In this document: positions 26,243 to 35,463 of the stretch, piece by piece
Layout: each line of letters starts with the position of its first letter
How positions within the stretch are numbered: position 1 is the first letter of the stretch
DNA from: Marivivens sp.
Lineage (GTDB): Bacteria; Pseudomonadota; Alphaproteobacteria; Rhodobacterales; Rhodobacteraceae
Assembly (NCBI GenBank): GCA_024642115.1
Contig: JAHEBU010000008.1
Span: 1 to 64,000 of the forward strand
Length of the DNA: 64,000 nucleotides
Direction of reading: 5' to 3'
Notes under the pieces: model-generated
Database searches by the model: none
Told to the model about the DNA's origin: nothing
Seen by the model: the letters and a program-made list of their open reading frames with translations, nothing else
Made by a program: the position numbers and the translations under genes

Positions 26243-26661
26243 CCGACCAGTTCGAGGCCCGAGAAGAAATAGGCGATCTCTTCCTTGGCGGTAGCGGGGG
26301 CGTCCGACCCGTGAACCGAGTTTTCACCGACCGATTCCGCGAATTCGGCACGGATCGTGCCGGCGGCAGCGTCCTTGGGGTTGGTGGCACCCATGACTTC
26401 ACGGTTCTTGGCAATGGCGCCTTCGCCTTCCAGAACCTGAACGACGACCGGGCCGGATGCCATGAAATCGCGCAGTTCGCCAAAGAACGGACGGTCTTTG
26501 TGGACGATGTAGAACTGGCCAGCCTGCGCCGGGGTCAGGTGGATGCGCTTTTGTGCGACGATGCGCAGACCGGCGTCTTCGAACTTGGCATTGATCTTGC
26601 CGGTCAGGTTGCGCTTGGTGGCATCGGGTTTGATGATGGACAGGGTGCGTTCGATCGCCAT
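26239..26661 (-). CDS. ndk: Nucleoside diphosphate kinase
   Basis: A 140-aa Ndk, the usual length. It transfers the ATP gamma-phosphate to NDPs through the phosphohistidine in [10 protein letters not shown]; other conserved residues include IKPDA near the N-terminus and the MASGPVV segment. The ATG at 26661 begins [13 protein letters not shown], the normal family start, with GAGG a few bases upstream; the longer frame to 26775 is not supported. The 3' end overlaps the convergent methyltransferase gene by 4 bp. Confidence 0.97.
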   Translation of the reverse strand: MAIERTLSIIKPDATKRNLTGKINAKFEDAGLRIVAQKRIHLTPAQAGQFYIVHKDRPFFGELRDFMASGPVVVQVLEGEGAIAKNREVMGATNPKDAAAGTIRAEFAESVGENSVHGSDAPATAKEEIAYFFSGLELVG

Positions 26662-26784
26662 GGTCAGCCTCTTTGATGGGTGGGGCCGCGGCCCCGTTGA
26701 TTGGATCGGCGCCGCCCTATCACGCGGCTTTGCGCAAGAAAAGGCGCGATTGACCCCGCGCCCCCGATCAGGCAAAGCCCATCC

Positions 26785-28635
26785 ATGTTACGCATCAACG
26801 ACATCAGCTATTCGATCGAGGGGCGGGTTCTGATCGACCACGCCACCGCCGTCATTCCCACGGGCCACAAGGTCGGCCTCGTTGGCCGAAACGGCACAGG
26901 AAAGACCACACTTTTCAAGATGATCCGGGGCGAACTTCACCTCGACACCGGCGACATCTCGATCCCGCGTGGATGGAAAATCGGCGGCGTGAGCCAAGAG
27001 GTCCCCGGAAACGAGGTGTCGCTGATCGACACGGTCCTGCGCGCCGATACCGAACGCGAGTCGCTTTTGGCCGAGGCAGAGAGCGCCACCGACCCCAACC
27101 GCATCGCCGAAGTGCAGACGCGACTGGCCGATATCGACGCCTGGTCGGCGGAAAGCCGGGCGGCCTCGATCCTCAAGGGTCTGGGGTTCACCGACGAAGA
27201 ACAGCGGATGCCCTGTTCGGCATTTTCGGGCGGCTGGCGGATGCGCGTTGCGCTTGCGGCCGTGCTGTTTTCCGAACCCGACCTGTTGTTGCTGGACGAA
27301 CCGACCAACTATCTCGACCTCGAAGGGGCGCTTTGGCTCGAGGCCTATCTGGTCAAGTACCCCCATACCGTCGTGATCGTCAGCCACGACCGCGAGCTTT
27401 TGAACCGATCGGTCGAAAGCATCCTCCACCTTGAGGACAAGAAACTCACCTTCTACACCGGGAATTACGATAACTTCGCCCGCCAACGCGCTGAAAAGCG
27501 GGCGCTTATGGTGTCAGCGGCGAAAAAGCAGGACCTCAAGCGCGCGCACCTTCAGGCCTTCGTCGATCGGTTCAAGGCCAAGGCGTCCAAGGCCAAGCAG
27601 GCCCAGTCCCGGGTCAAGATGCTGGAAAAGATGGAGACAATCCGCGTGCCGGAAGACGCGGCCCGCACCGTCTTTACCTTCCCCGCACCCGAGGAACTGT
27701 CGCCCCCCATCATCGCGACCGAAGGCGTCGCCGTGGGATACGGCAACCACATCGTCCTTCATGACCTGAACCTGCGCATTGACCAGGACGACCGGATCGC
27801 CCTTCTGGGGCGCAACGGTGAAGGAAAATCCACTCTTTCCAAATTGTTGTCCGGCAGACTTGAAGCGGCACGTGGTAACATGATCACCTCGTCCAAGCTG
27901 CGGATCGGCTTTTTCGCTCAGCATCAGGTGGACGAGCTCCGGGTTGAGGAAACGCCACTGCAACACCTTCTGCGCGAACGTCCCGAAGAGGGTCAGGCGC
28001 GGCTGCGTGCCCGTCTGGCAGGGTTCGGCCTGATGGCAGCCCAAGCGGAAACCGAGGTTGGGCGTCTTTCGGGCGGACAAAAGGCGCGACTGTCGTTGCT
28101 GCTGGCCACCCTGCCCGCACCGCACCTCCTGATCCTCGACGAACCGACCAACCACCTCGACATCGAAAGCCGCGAGGCGCTGGTCGAGGCGCTGACCGCC
28201 TATACCGGCGCTGTCATCCTCGTCAGCCACGACATGCACCTCCTGTCGATGGTGGCCGACCGGCTGTGGCTGGTCAAAGGCGGGCATGTCAAACCCTATG
28301 ACGACGATCTGGAAGCCTATCGGCGGATGCTGTTGACTGTCGAGAAACCCATTGAAAAGACAGCGGAAAAGCCCAAGGCCGTCAAGCCGACCCGCGAGGT
28401 CGTCATGGCCCTGCGCGCCGACGCCCGCAAATGCGAGGAACGCATCGACAAGATCAACGACATGCGGGACAAACTGGCGGCCAAACTGGCCGATCCGGCG
28501 CTGTATGATGACAAGCGCAAGGGCGAGCTCGAGACCTGGAACAAGAAATACGCCGAGGTGATGGAGGCGTTGGAGCGGGCCGAAGCCATGTGGATCGCCG
28601 CCCTTGAAAAGCTGGAAAAGGCGCAAGCGGCATGA
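26785..28635 (+). CDS. ABC-F family ATPase (YheS/Uup-like)
   Basis: A 616-aa soluble protein with two ABC domains: Walker A sites GRNGTGKTT and GRNGEGKST, signatures [12 protein letters not shown] and [12 protein letters not shown], and Walker B sites ending [10 protein letters not shown] and [10 protein letters not shown]. The P-site linker lies between the domains ([20 protein letters not shown]). A C-terminal Lys/Glu-rich coiled coil covers about 545-615. ABC-F proteins act on ribosomes rather than in transport. It is followed by marC with a 4-bp overlap. A second ABC-F gene is at 46656-48473. Confidence 0.93.
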   Translation: MLRINDISYSIEGRVLIDHATAVIPTGHKVGLVGRNGTGKTTLFKMIRGELHLDTGDISIPRGWKIGGVSQEVPGNEVSLIDTVLRADTERESLLAEAESATDPNRIAEVQTRLADIDAWSAESRAASILKGLGFTDEEQRMPCSAFSGGWRMRVALAAVLFSEPDLLLLDEPTNYLDLEGALWLEAYLVKYPHTVVIVSHDRELLNRSVESILHLEDKKLTFYTGNYDNFARQRAEKRALMVSAAKKQDLKRAHLQAFVDRFKAKASKAKQAQSRVKMLEKMETIRVPEDAARTVFTFPAPEELSPPIIATEGVAVGYGNHIVLHDLNLRIDQDDRIALLGRNGEGKSTLSKLLSGRLEAARGNMITSSKLRIGFFAQHQVDELRVEETPLQHLLRERPEEGQARLRARLAGFGLMAAQAETEVGRLSGGQKARLSLLLATLPAPHLLILDEPTNHLDIESREALVEALTAYTGAVILVSHDMHLLSMVADRLWLVKGGHVKPYDDDLEAYRRMLLTVEKPIEKTAEKPKAVKPTREVVMALRADARKCEERIDKINDMRDKLAAKLADPALYDDKRKGELETWNKKYAEVMEALERAEAMWIAALEKLEKAQAA

Positions 28636-29261
28636 CCGAATGGCCCGCCATCATCGCGGCCTTCACCACGTTGTTCATCATCATTGATGCACCGGGGCTG
28701 GCCCCGCTTTATATTGCGCTGACCCAGGGGATGCCGTCCGCTCAGCGGAATCGGATCGGCCTGCGGGCCTGCATCACCGCCGGAATTCTGATGCTGGTCT
28801 TCCTGTTTCTGGGCGAGGCCGTTCTGGGGTTCATCGGGATTTCCATGCCTGCCTTCCGCATCGCGGGCGGGGTCCTGCTGTTTCTGACCGCTCTGGACAT
28901 GCTGTTCCAGCGCAGGCAGGCCCGGCGACAGGAAAACGCCGACGAAGGCGCGCAAGAGCATCACGACGATCCGTCGGTCTTTCCCCTCGCCATCCCGCTG
29001 ATCGTCGGGCCGGGGGCGATCACGACGATCATCCTTCTGGCCGGGCAGGCGCACTCTGGTGCGGATTTTGCCGCCGTGGCGGGAGTGATGGCGGCCAACC
29101 TTGTCATCGTGTTCCTGACCTTTCTGGCTGCCCCTCTCATCGAACGCGCCTTGGGAAAGGTGGGCATCAATATCGTGACCCGACTTCTGGGGATGTTGCT
29201 GGCCGCCCTTGCCGTGCAGTTCATTCTGGACGGTCTCACATCTTTCGGATTGGCGGGTTAG
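28632..29261 (+). CDS. MarC family integral membrane protein
   Basis: A 209-aa MarC/UPF0056 protein with six predicted helices; helix 1 covers TTLFIIIDAPGLAPLYIAL, and the family motif FPLAIPLIVGPGAI lies near 117-130. The Asp in the first helix in place of Asn (usually DPxG-like) is part of the known variation. Function is not established; the old multiple-antibiotic-resistance role was withdrawn. ATGA overlap with the ABC-F gene implies co-transcription. Confidence 0.9.
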   Translation: MTEWPAIIAAFTTLFIIIDAPGLAPLYIALTQGMPSAQRNRIGLRACITAGILMLVFLFLGEAVLGFIGISMPAFRIAGGVLLFLTALDMLFQRRQARRQENADEGAQEHHDDPSVFPLAIPLIVGPGAITTIILLAGQAHSGADFAAVAGVMAANLVIVFLTFLAAPLIERALGKVGINIVTRLLGMLLAALAVQFILDGLTSFGLAG

Positions 29262-29268
29262 CCCCCAT

Positions 29269-29856
29269 ATGCCGGTGATGGACACCGATCAGATGATGAA
29301 CCTGCTCTATCTCAGCCTGATGGCTGCGGCCGTCGCAGGGTGGTTTTTCATGCAGAACCGGCAGTCGCTGGGCAAGACCGCCCAGCATGCTGCTGTCTGG
29401 GGCCTCATTTTTGTGGGCGCGGTTGCGGCGGCGGGGATGTGGGGAGACATTCAGAGGCAGGTGATGCCCCGCCAGTCGTTCATGGACGGCCAGACGATCC
29501 GCATTCCGCGGGCGTTGGACGGGCATTATTATCTGACCGTGATGGTCAACGGAACACCAGTGGATTTCGTGGTCGACACCGGGGCGAGCCAGGTCGTGCT
29601 GACGCAGGAAGATGCCGCACGGGTGGGGATCGACCTGTCATCCCTGCGCTATCTGGGGTCGGCAAACACGGCCAACGGGGCGGTGGATACGGCCTCGGTC
29701 AGGCTGAATTCGGTCGAGATTGGCAGCATCCGTGACAGCGATGTTCGAGCGGTCGTGAATGGCGGGCAGATGGATGGGTCGCTGCTGGGGATGACCTATC
29801 TGGGACTTTATTCAAAAATCGAGATTTCCGGCGGCGAGATGATCCTGACTCGCTGA
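29269..29856 (+). CDS. Membrane-anchored retropepsin-like aspartic protease (TIGR02281 type)
   Basis: A 195-aa protein with two N-terminal hydrophobic segments (about 10-27 and 42-58), then a single retropepsin-like domain with the active-site motif VVDTGASQVVLT near residue 104 and the later GSLLGMTYLGLY flap-side motif. As a single domain it should dimerise, like viral proteases. It is probably anchored with the protease domain in the periplasm; substrates are unknown. Starts at 29269 and 29278 are both possible, and no clear ribosome binding site decides between them. Confidence 0.86.
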   Translation: MPVMDTDQMMNLLYLSLMAAAVAGWFFMQNRQSLGKTAQHAAVWGLIFVGAVAAAGMWGDIQRQVMPRQSFMDGQTIRIPRALDGHYYLTVMVNGTPVDFVVDTGASQVVLTQEDAARVGIDLSSLRYLGSANTANGAVDTASVRLNSVEIGSIRDSDVRAVVNGGQMDGSLLGMTYLGLYSKIEISGGEMILTR

Positions 29857-29873
29857 TGTTCAAACGTGAACAT
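29856..29873. other. Inverted repeat ATGTTCA/TGAACAT between convergent genes
   Basis: ATGTTCA (29856-29862) and TGAACAT (29867-29873) form a 7-bp hairpin with a 4-base loop, followed by TTTTAAAT. A further ATGTTCAA copy follows at about 29883. The surrounding 75 bases are unusually AT-rich. It may be a weak bidirectional terminator or a protein-binding site. Confidence 0.4.
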
Positions 29874-29932
29874 TTTAAATTCATGTTCAATATCAGTTCG
29901 TTACCATTTTCTGTTTACCCGATCTTAACCGT

Positions 29933-30403
29933 TCAGGCGGGCCAGGTTTGAGTGTCGTGATCGGGGTGCTGATGGTTGGTCGCGCGGATGCGGACAGCGT
30001 CCGCGCCCATCGCCTGTTCGGTAGGTTGGCCGAGGTCGATTTGTCCCAACTGGTCGATCTGGGGCAGTCGCCCCTCGGGTCCGGCTTCCCAGACCAGGGG
30101 GATCGCGGCGGGCGTGTCGAACGCGCCAATGCACATCGACACATGGCCCCCGGCGGTATTGTGGTAGAACAGCGGCGTGCCGCAGGTGGCACAGAACCCG
30201 CGCTCGATCCCTTCGGAACTCAAAAACACCGTCGCCGCCCCCCGCGTCCAGGTCAGGTCGGTCTTGGGGACGCCCACCAGCGCGGCAAAGAAGTTGCCCA
30301 TCGCCTTTTGACACATCCGGCAATGGCAGACATGAGCGTTGTCCACGAGGGCCGTGGCGCGAAACCGCACCGCGCCGCACTGGCATCCTCCGGTCAGGTG
30401 CAT
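29933..30403 (-). CDS. GFA family (glutathione-dependent formaldehyde-activating enzyme-like) protein
   Basis: A 156-aa GFA/CENP-V fold protein. The zinc-binding cysteines appear in the expected order: GGCQCGAVRF near the start, CHCRMCQKAMG near 26-36 and FCATCGTPLFY near 71-81. Most family members are not true formaldehyde-activating enzymes, so function is unassigned. It is followed upstream on the same strand by holC with a 33-bp gap. Confidence 0.88.
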   Translation of the reverse strand: MHLTGGCQCGAVRFRATALVDNAHVCHCRMCQKAMGNFFAALVGVPKTDLTWTRGAATVFLSSEGIERGFCATCGTPLFYHNTAGGHVSMCIGAFDTPAAIPLVWEAGPEGRLPQIDQLGQIDLGQPTEQAMGADAVRIRATNHQHPDHDTQTWPA

Positions 30404-30436
30404 GGCGGTCCTTTCGTCACAGAGAGGCTAATTGCC

Positions 30437-30895
30437 CTATTTCTCGGCCTTCTTGGTCCAGCGGCCATTGTCCTGCGCCCAGTATTGAGCGGCGCAGCCG
30501 GCGTCGGTCAAGGTTTTCCACTGGGTGCGGGCGTGGGCCGTTGCGGCATCGTCCCCACCGTCGAAAAGGATGCAGGCGCGGGCGGCTGTGGCCACTTCAC
30601 CTGCGGCGATGTCCGCACCGTCCACGCTCATTACGCAGGTCGGATCATTGGCAGCCGCCTGTCCTGACGTCAGCAGCACCGGTTGCAGCGCGTCGTGCGG
30701 GCCGCCTGCCAGTCCATGCGGCAGAAAGCTGTCGTCGGCCCCCCGCCAAAGATCGACATCAAGCTGCGCCATGCGGGCGGGGTCGGTGCCGCGCACCTCG
30801 ATCCTCCAGCCCGCCTCGATCGCCTTGGGGATCAGCATGGCAAGGGTCTGTTCGGAGGTCGCTTCGGTCAGGTGATAAAAGAATGCGATGCCCAT
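30437..30895 (-). CDS. holC: DNA polymerase III subunit chi
   Basis: A 152-aa HolC, near the 147 aa of E. coli. The N-terminus IAFFYHLTEATSEQTL and the segment VDLWRGADDSFLPHG are family hallmarks. Chi links the clamp loader to SSB through the psi subunit; many Alphaproteobacteria lack a recognisable psi. The gene is divergent from lptF with a 170-182 bp spacer. The pepA gene that often accompanies holC is absent here. Confidence 0.93.
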   Translation of the reverse strand: MGIAFFYHLTEATSEQTLAMLIPKAIEAGWRIEVRGTDPARMAQLDVDLWRGADDSFLPHGLAGGPHDALQPVLLTSGQAAANDPTCVMSVDGADIAAGEVATAARACILFDGGDDAATAHARTQWKTLTDAGCAAQYWAQDNGRWTKKAEK

Positions 30896-31077
30896 CTGGG
30901 GTCAGTCGGCTCGGAGACGGAGGGTGCGCACGAGGGGTCCTTTCGCTGGTCCGAAGGCGGACAACGACCCGACGCTATCCGATACGGCCAATCGACGCCA
31001 TCCCGCCTGCCACCGCAGACTTAGCGGTTCAAACCCCGCCCTGGATCGGCTAGCGTCCCGTCAGTTTGGCGAAAGTG

Positions 31078-32223
31078 ATGGGGGCAGGACGGTTGGGGCG
31101 ATTCGACAGATATCTGCTGTCGCAAATGATGGTCCTGTTCGGCTTTTTTGCGCTGGTGCTGGTCCTGATCTACTGGATCAATCAGGCCGTGCGCCTGTTT
31201 GACGAGCTGATCGCAGATGGCCAATCGGCCTATGTGTTCCTGGAATTCACCGCTCTGAGCTTGCCGGGCGTCATTCGCGTGGTCCTGCCCATCGCCGCCT
31301 TTGCCGCGTCTGTCTATGTGACCAACCGGATGCTGGCCGAATCCGAAATGGTCGTGGTGCAGGCCACCGGCTATTCCCCCTGGCGGCTGGCCCGTCCGGT
31401 GTTTCTGTTCGGTCTGATCGTGGCCGCGATCATGACCATCCTGATGCACTGGCTGGTCCCCGCCAGCACCCGCGTCTATGGCGAACGTTCGGCTGAGGTG
31501 GCGCAGGATCTGACCGCCCGTCTGCTGACCGAGGGTCAGTTCCTGAACCCGGTCGATGGCATTACCTTGTATATCCGGAACATCACGCCGGCAGGCGAGC
31601 TGATCGACCTGTTCCTGTCGGACACCCGTGATCCGGCCCAAAGCATAACCTATACAGCCGCCCGCGCCTATCTGGTCAAGACCGACGCCGGCCCGAGGCT
31701 GGTCATGCAACAGGGCATGGCGCAGACGCTGGAAACCAGCACCGATCGCCTGTTTACCACGACCTTTGACGATTTCACCTATTACATCGGCGGCCTGGTC
31801 CAAACCGGCCCTCGAGGCGTTCGCGGCATCCGCGAATTGTCCACCTGGGAATTGCTGCACCCGACCGAGGCCCTGACCAAAGAGACAGGCCGTAGCGCCG
31901 CCGCCCTGCTGGTCGAAGGCAATGACCGGTTTGACCAGTCCCTGCTGGCGATCATTGCCGCCCTTCTGGGGTTTTCGACCCTGCTGGTCGGTGGCTTCAG
32001 CCGCTTTGGCGTGTGGCGCCAGATTGTTGCCGCCATCTTTTTGATCATTCTGGTCAAGGCCGTAGAGACATCTTCGGCCAATTTGGCTCGGTCGAACGTC
32101 GCCCTTTGGCCGTTGACCTATGCCCCGACGGTCGCGGGTGCGGTGCTGGTCTGGATCACGCTGACGCTGGCCGCCCGCCCCGCCCTTTTTCGCCGCCGCA
32201 GTCGCGCCGGGGTCGCCGCATGA
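31078..32223 (+). CDS. lptF: LPS export ABC transporter permease LptF
   Basis: A 381-aa inner-membrane subunit with helices at the N-terminus (LGRFDRYLLSQMMVLFGFF), then two more, a periplasmic beta-jellyroll region (about 140-260) and three C-terminal helices. With LptG and the LptB ATPase, which is encoded elsewhere, it extracts LPS from the inner membrane. I took the ATG at 31078; TTG 31066 and GTG 31075 are in frame and equally possible. The stop overlaps lptG by ATGA. Confidence 0.93.
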   Translation: MGAGRLGRFDRYLLSQMMVLFGFFALVLVLIYWINQAVRLFDELIADGQSAYVFLEFTALSLPGVIRVVLPIAAFAASVYVTNRMLAESEMVVVQATGYSPWRLARPVFLFGLIVAAIMTILMHWLVPASTRVYGERSAEVAQDLTARLLTEGQFLNPVDGITLYIRNITPAGELIDLFLSDTRDPAQSITYTAARAYLVKTDAGPRLVMQQGMAQTLETSTDRLFTTTFDDFTYYIGGLVQTGPRGVRGIRELSTWELLHPTEALTKETGRSAAALLVEGNDRFDQSLLAIIAALLGFSTLLVGGFSRFGVWRQIVAAIFLIILVKAVETSSANLARSNVALWPLTYAPTVAGAVLVWITLTLAARPALFRRRSRAGVAA

Positions 32224-33314
32224 TCCTGCACCGCTATTTCGCCGTCCGCTTTGCCCTGACGTTTGGCGCTGTCCTTGCCGTGTTTTTTGTCATCACCACC
32301 TTTCTGGATCTGATCGACCAATCCCGCCAGTTCAGCGGTGCGGGTGCCCGGTTCGCCGATCTGCTGGCGCTGAGCCTGCTCAACATCCCCGGCGGCATCT
32401 ACAAGATCCTGCCGCTGATCATGATCCTGGCGACAATCGCCCTGTTCTTGAACCTGGCCCGGACGTCCGAACTGGTCGTCACCCGGGCTGCCGGTCGGTC
32501 GGCCCTGCGCGCCCTGATGGCCCCTGTCGCTGTCGCCCTGGCCGTGGGCTGCATTGCCGTGGCGGTGTTCAACCCGATCGTTGCCGCCACCTCGAAGCAA
32601 TATGAGGTCCGTGCGGGCAAACTGCGCGGGAGCGCCGACGTGCTGGCCATCAGCAGCGACGGGCTGTGGCTGCGTCAGGGGACTGCGAACGGCCAGACCG
32701 TCATCCGCGCTGTCCGGTCCAATCTGGACGGCACCGAATTGCAGGGCGTGACCTTTATCACCTTTGCCCCGACGGGTGGCCCGGTCCGCAGGGTTGATGC
32801 CGCCGCCGCCCGGCTGGCCGATGGTGCCTGGACCCTGACGGATGCCAAATCCTGGCCGCTGGTGGGGACCACCAACCCCGAGGCGCAGGCGACCACGCTG
32901 CCCACGTTGCAGATCCCCTCGACCTTGACCCCCGACCAGATCCGCGACAGTTTCGGCACCCCCTCTTCCATCCCGATCTGGGAATTGCCGGGGTTCATCC
33001 ACCGCCTTCAGACCGCCGGCTTTTCCGCCCGCAGGCACGAAGTGTGGTTTCAGACCGAACTGGCCCTGCCCGCCTTTCTGGTCGCCATGGTCCTGATCGG
33101 CGCCAGTTTCACCATGCGCCATCAGCGGGGGGGACGGACGGGGATCATGGTGCTGTCGGCCATTCTGCTGAGCTTTGGCCTCTACTTCATCCGCAATTTC
33201 GCGCAGGTTCTGGGCGAGAGCGGGCAGCTGCCCGTGGTTCTGGCCGCATGGGCGCCGCCGCTGGCCGCAATCGGCCTGTCGATGGGCCTGCTGTTGCATC
33301 TGGAGGATGGATGA
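32220..33314 (+). CDS. lptG: LPS export ABC transporter permease LptG
   Basis: A 364-aa partner of LptF with the same layout: start MILHRYFAVRFALTFG, helices at about 10-33, 60-83 and 100-123, a periplasmic domain, then three helices near 275-360. The first periplasmic loop contains FLDLIDQSRQF as in alphaproteobacterial LptG. Translation is coupled to lptF and to lptD by ATGA overlaps at both ends. Confidence 0.94.
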   Translation: MILHRYFAVRFALTFGAVLAVFFVITTFLDLIDQSRQFSGAGARFADLLALSLLNIPGGIYKILPLIMILATIALFLNLARTSELVVTRAAGRSALRALMAPVAVALAVGCIAVAVFNPIVAATSKQYEVRAGKLRGSADVLAISSDGLWLRQGTANGQTVIRAVRSNLDGTELQGVTFITFAPTGGPVRRVDAAAARLADGAWTLTDAKSWPLVGTTNPEAQATTLPTLQIPSTLTPDQIRDSFGTPSSIPIWELPGFIHRLQTAGFSARRHEVWFQTELALPAFLVAMVLIGASFTMRHQRGGRTGIMVLSAILLSFGLYFIRNFAQVLGESGQLPVVLAAWAPPLAAIGLSMGLLLHLEDG

Positions 33315-35425
33315 TCGCCCGGTTGATCCTGATCCTGATGTGCCTCTGGCCCGCCCTTGCCGTCGGCCAGACGGCGGCCACGCTGGTGGCGGACAACGTC
33401 ATGGTCACCGCCGATCAGCGGCTGGTGGCGCAGGGCAGTGTCGAGGTGCTGTATGACGGCACCCGCCTGACCGCTGCCCGCATCACCTATGACCAGAGCG
33501 CGGACCGGCTGACCATCGAGGGGCCGATCCTGATCCGTACGGCGGACGGCACGATCCTGACCGCCGATCAGGCGAGCCTAGACCCCCGTCTTGAGAACGG
33601 CATCCTGATCGGGGCGCGGCTGGTGTTGCAGCAACAGTTGCAACTGGCGGCCAACCAGATTGACCGGGTCGATGGCCGCTATACGCAGCTGTCGCGGGTG
33701 GTGGCCACGTCCTGCGCCATCTGCAACGACGGCCCGCCCTTGTGGGAAATTCGCGCCGATCGGATCATCCATGATTCGGTGGAAAAGCAGCTCTATTTCG
33801 ACAATGCCCAGTTCCGGGTGGCGGGCATCCCGATCCTGTGGCTGCCGCGGATGCGTCTTCCCGATCCGAGCCTGAAACGGGCGACTGGCCTTCTTGTGCC
33901 AAAGATCGTGTCGAACGACACGTTGGGGACAGGGATCAAGGTCCCATATTTCATCAGGTTGGGCGATAGCCGCGACCTGACGGTGATCCCGTTCGTCGCA
34001 ACCAACACAAGGACGCTGGGTCTGTCCTATCGACAGGCGCTGTCCAGGGGCAGTTTCAGCATCGACGGGGCGCTGTCGCGGGACCAGTTGATACCTGACC
34101 AGTTGCGTGGCTACCTATTTGCAGAGGGAACGTTCGATCTGACGGACAACTGGTCGCTGGCCCTGAATGTCGAGGGAGCGACCGACAAGGCCTATCTGCT
34201 GGACTATGCCATTTCCGATCAGGACCGGCTGGAAACCTATCTGACCGCCACCCGCGTCACGGCGAACAGCCTGTCGGTCGCCGATCTGCGGTTCTATCAG
34301 ACGCTGCGCGACCCCACCGCCGAGATCAACATTTCCCTTCCCCGGACCATTGTCGAGTTGAGCCATGAATGGAGCGTCTATCCCGCAGGGCTGGGCGGCA
34401 AACTGACCTTTGGTGGGGCGGTCGATGCGCTGTACCGCGCCTCGGACACCGACGGGATCGAGGGCCGGGATGTGTCCCGGCTGGGCGCCTATGCCGACTG
34501 GCGCAGAAGCTGGGTTCTGCCTGCGGGCCTTGTGGCCGACGTACAGGGGCGGCTGGATGCCAGTTACTATAGCGTCACGCAGGATAGCGCCTTTGACCGC
34601 GATATCGGCCGCGTCGCGTCGGCTGCCGCCGTGACGTTTCGCTGGCCGCTGATCCGGCAGGGGACTGGCGACGTCACCCAGACCCTGGAACCCATACTGA
34701 TGCTGGCCTGGTCGCAGGTGCATGGCGGCACGCCCCCCAACGAGGACAGCACCCGCACCGAATTTGACGAGGCCAATCTGTTCGACCTCAACCACTTTCC
34801 GGGCGACGACCGGGTCGAGACCGGGCCGAGGGCCATCTTTGGGGCCAGTTGGACGGCGGCTTCGGATCGGGGCTGGTCGACGCGGCTGGGGTTTGGTCGG
34901 GTGCTGCGCCAGCTTGCCGATCCCGATTTCAGCGCCTCGTCGGGATTGTCGGGCCTGCGGTCGGACTGGCTGATCGCGGGGCAGGTCGATCTGCCACGGG
35001 GATTTGGCGTGGACGGGCGGGCAATGCTGACCGAAAATCTGGGCCTGGCCAAATCCGAGGCGCGGATCAACTGGGCCAATGACCGGATCGGGTTGGTGGC
35101 GAGCTATGTCTGGCTGCCTGCCGACATCGCCGAGGACCGCGCCGACGCCCTGTCTGAATGGACGCTCGATTCGACCTACCAGATCAACGACGTGTGGTCG
35201 CTGGGGCTGGATGGCCGCTATGATGTGGCGGCTGGCGAGCCGACCCGCGCCGGTCTGACGGTTGGCTGGCAGAACGAATGCGTCACGGTCGAGCTTTCGG
35301 TCTCGCGCAGATATACGTCTTCCACTAGTGTACAGCCATCGACCGACTTTGGTCTGAGCGTCGGCCTCAACGGATTTTCCGCAGGCCGGTCCGGTCAGAC
35401 CGCGCGAACGACCTGCGCGAACTAG
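33311..35425 (+). CDS. lptD: LPS-assembly outer-membrane protein LptD
   Basis: A 704-aa LptD, at the short end for the family, typical of Rhodobacterales. A signal peptide covers about 1-19 (cleaved after AVG). It is followed by an OstA jellyroll domain (about 25-130) and a C-terminal beta-barrel. The conserved Cys pair near residue 135 (SCAICNDGPPLWEIRADR) is the local signature before the barrel. It inserts LPS in the outer leaflet with LptE, which is not in this window. Start is the ATGA overlap with lptG. Confidence 0.94.
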   Translation: MIARLILILMCLWPALAVGQTAATLVADNVMVTADQRLVAQGSVEVLYDGTRLTAARITYDQSADRLTIEGPILIRTADGTILTADQASLDPRLENGILIGARLVLQQQLQLAANQIDRVDGRYTQLSRVVATSCAICNDGPPLWEIRADRIIHDSVEKQLYFDNAQFRVAGIPILWLPRMRLPDPSLKRATGLLVPKIVSNDTLGTGIKVPYFIRLGDSRDLTVIPFVATNTRTLGLSYRQALSRGSFSIDGALSRDQLIPDQLRGYLFAEGTFDLTDNWSLALNVEGATDKAYLLDYAISDQDRLETYLTATRVTANSLSVADLRFYQTLRDPTAEINISLPRTIVELSHEWSVYPAGLGGKLTFGGAVDALYRASDTDGIEGRDVSRLGAYADWRRSWVLPAGLVADVQGRLDASYYSVTQDSAFDRDIGRVASAAAVTFRWPLIRQGTGDVTQTLEPILMLAWSQVHGGTPPNEDSTRTEFDEANLFDLNHFPGDDRVETGPRAIFGASWTAASDRGWSTRLGFGRVLRQLADPDFSASSGLSGLRSDWLIAGQVDLPRGFGVDGRAMLTENLGLAKSEARINWANDRIGLVASYVWLPADIAEDRADALSEWTLDSTYQINDVWSLGLDGRYDVAAGEPTRAGLTVGWQNECVTVELSVSRRYTSSTSVQPSTDFGLSVGLNGFSAGRSGQTARTTCAN

Positions 35426-35463
35426 GCGGACCGATCCGAGTTGAGCAGAAGAACGAGGCAAGA

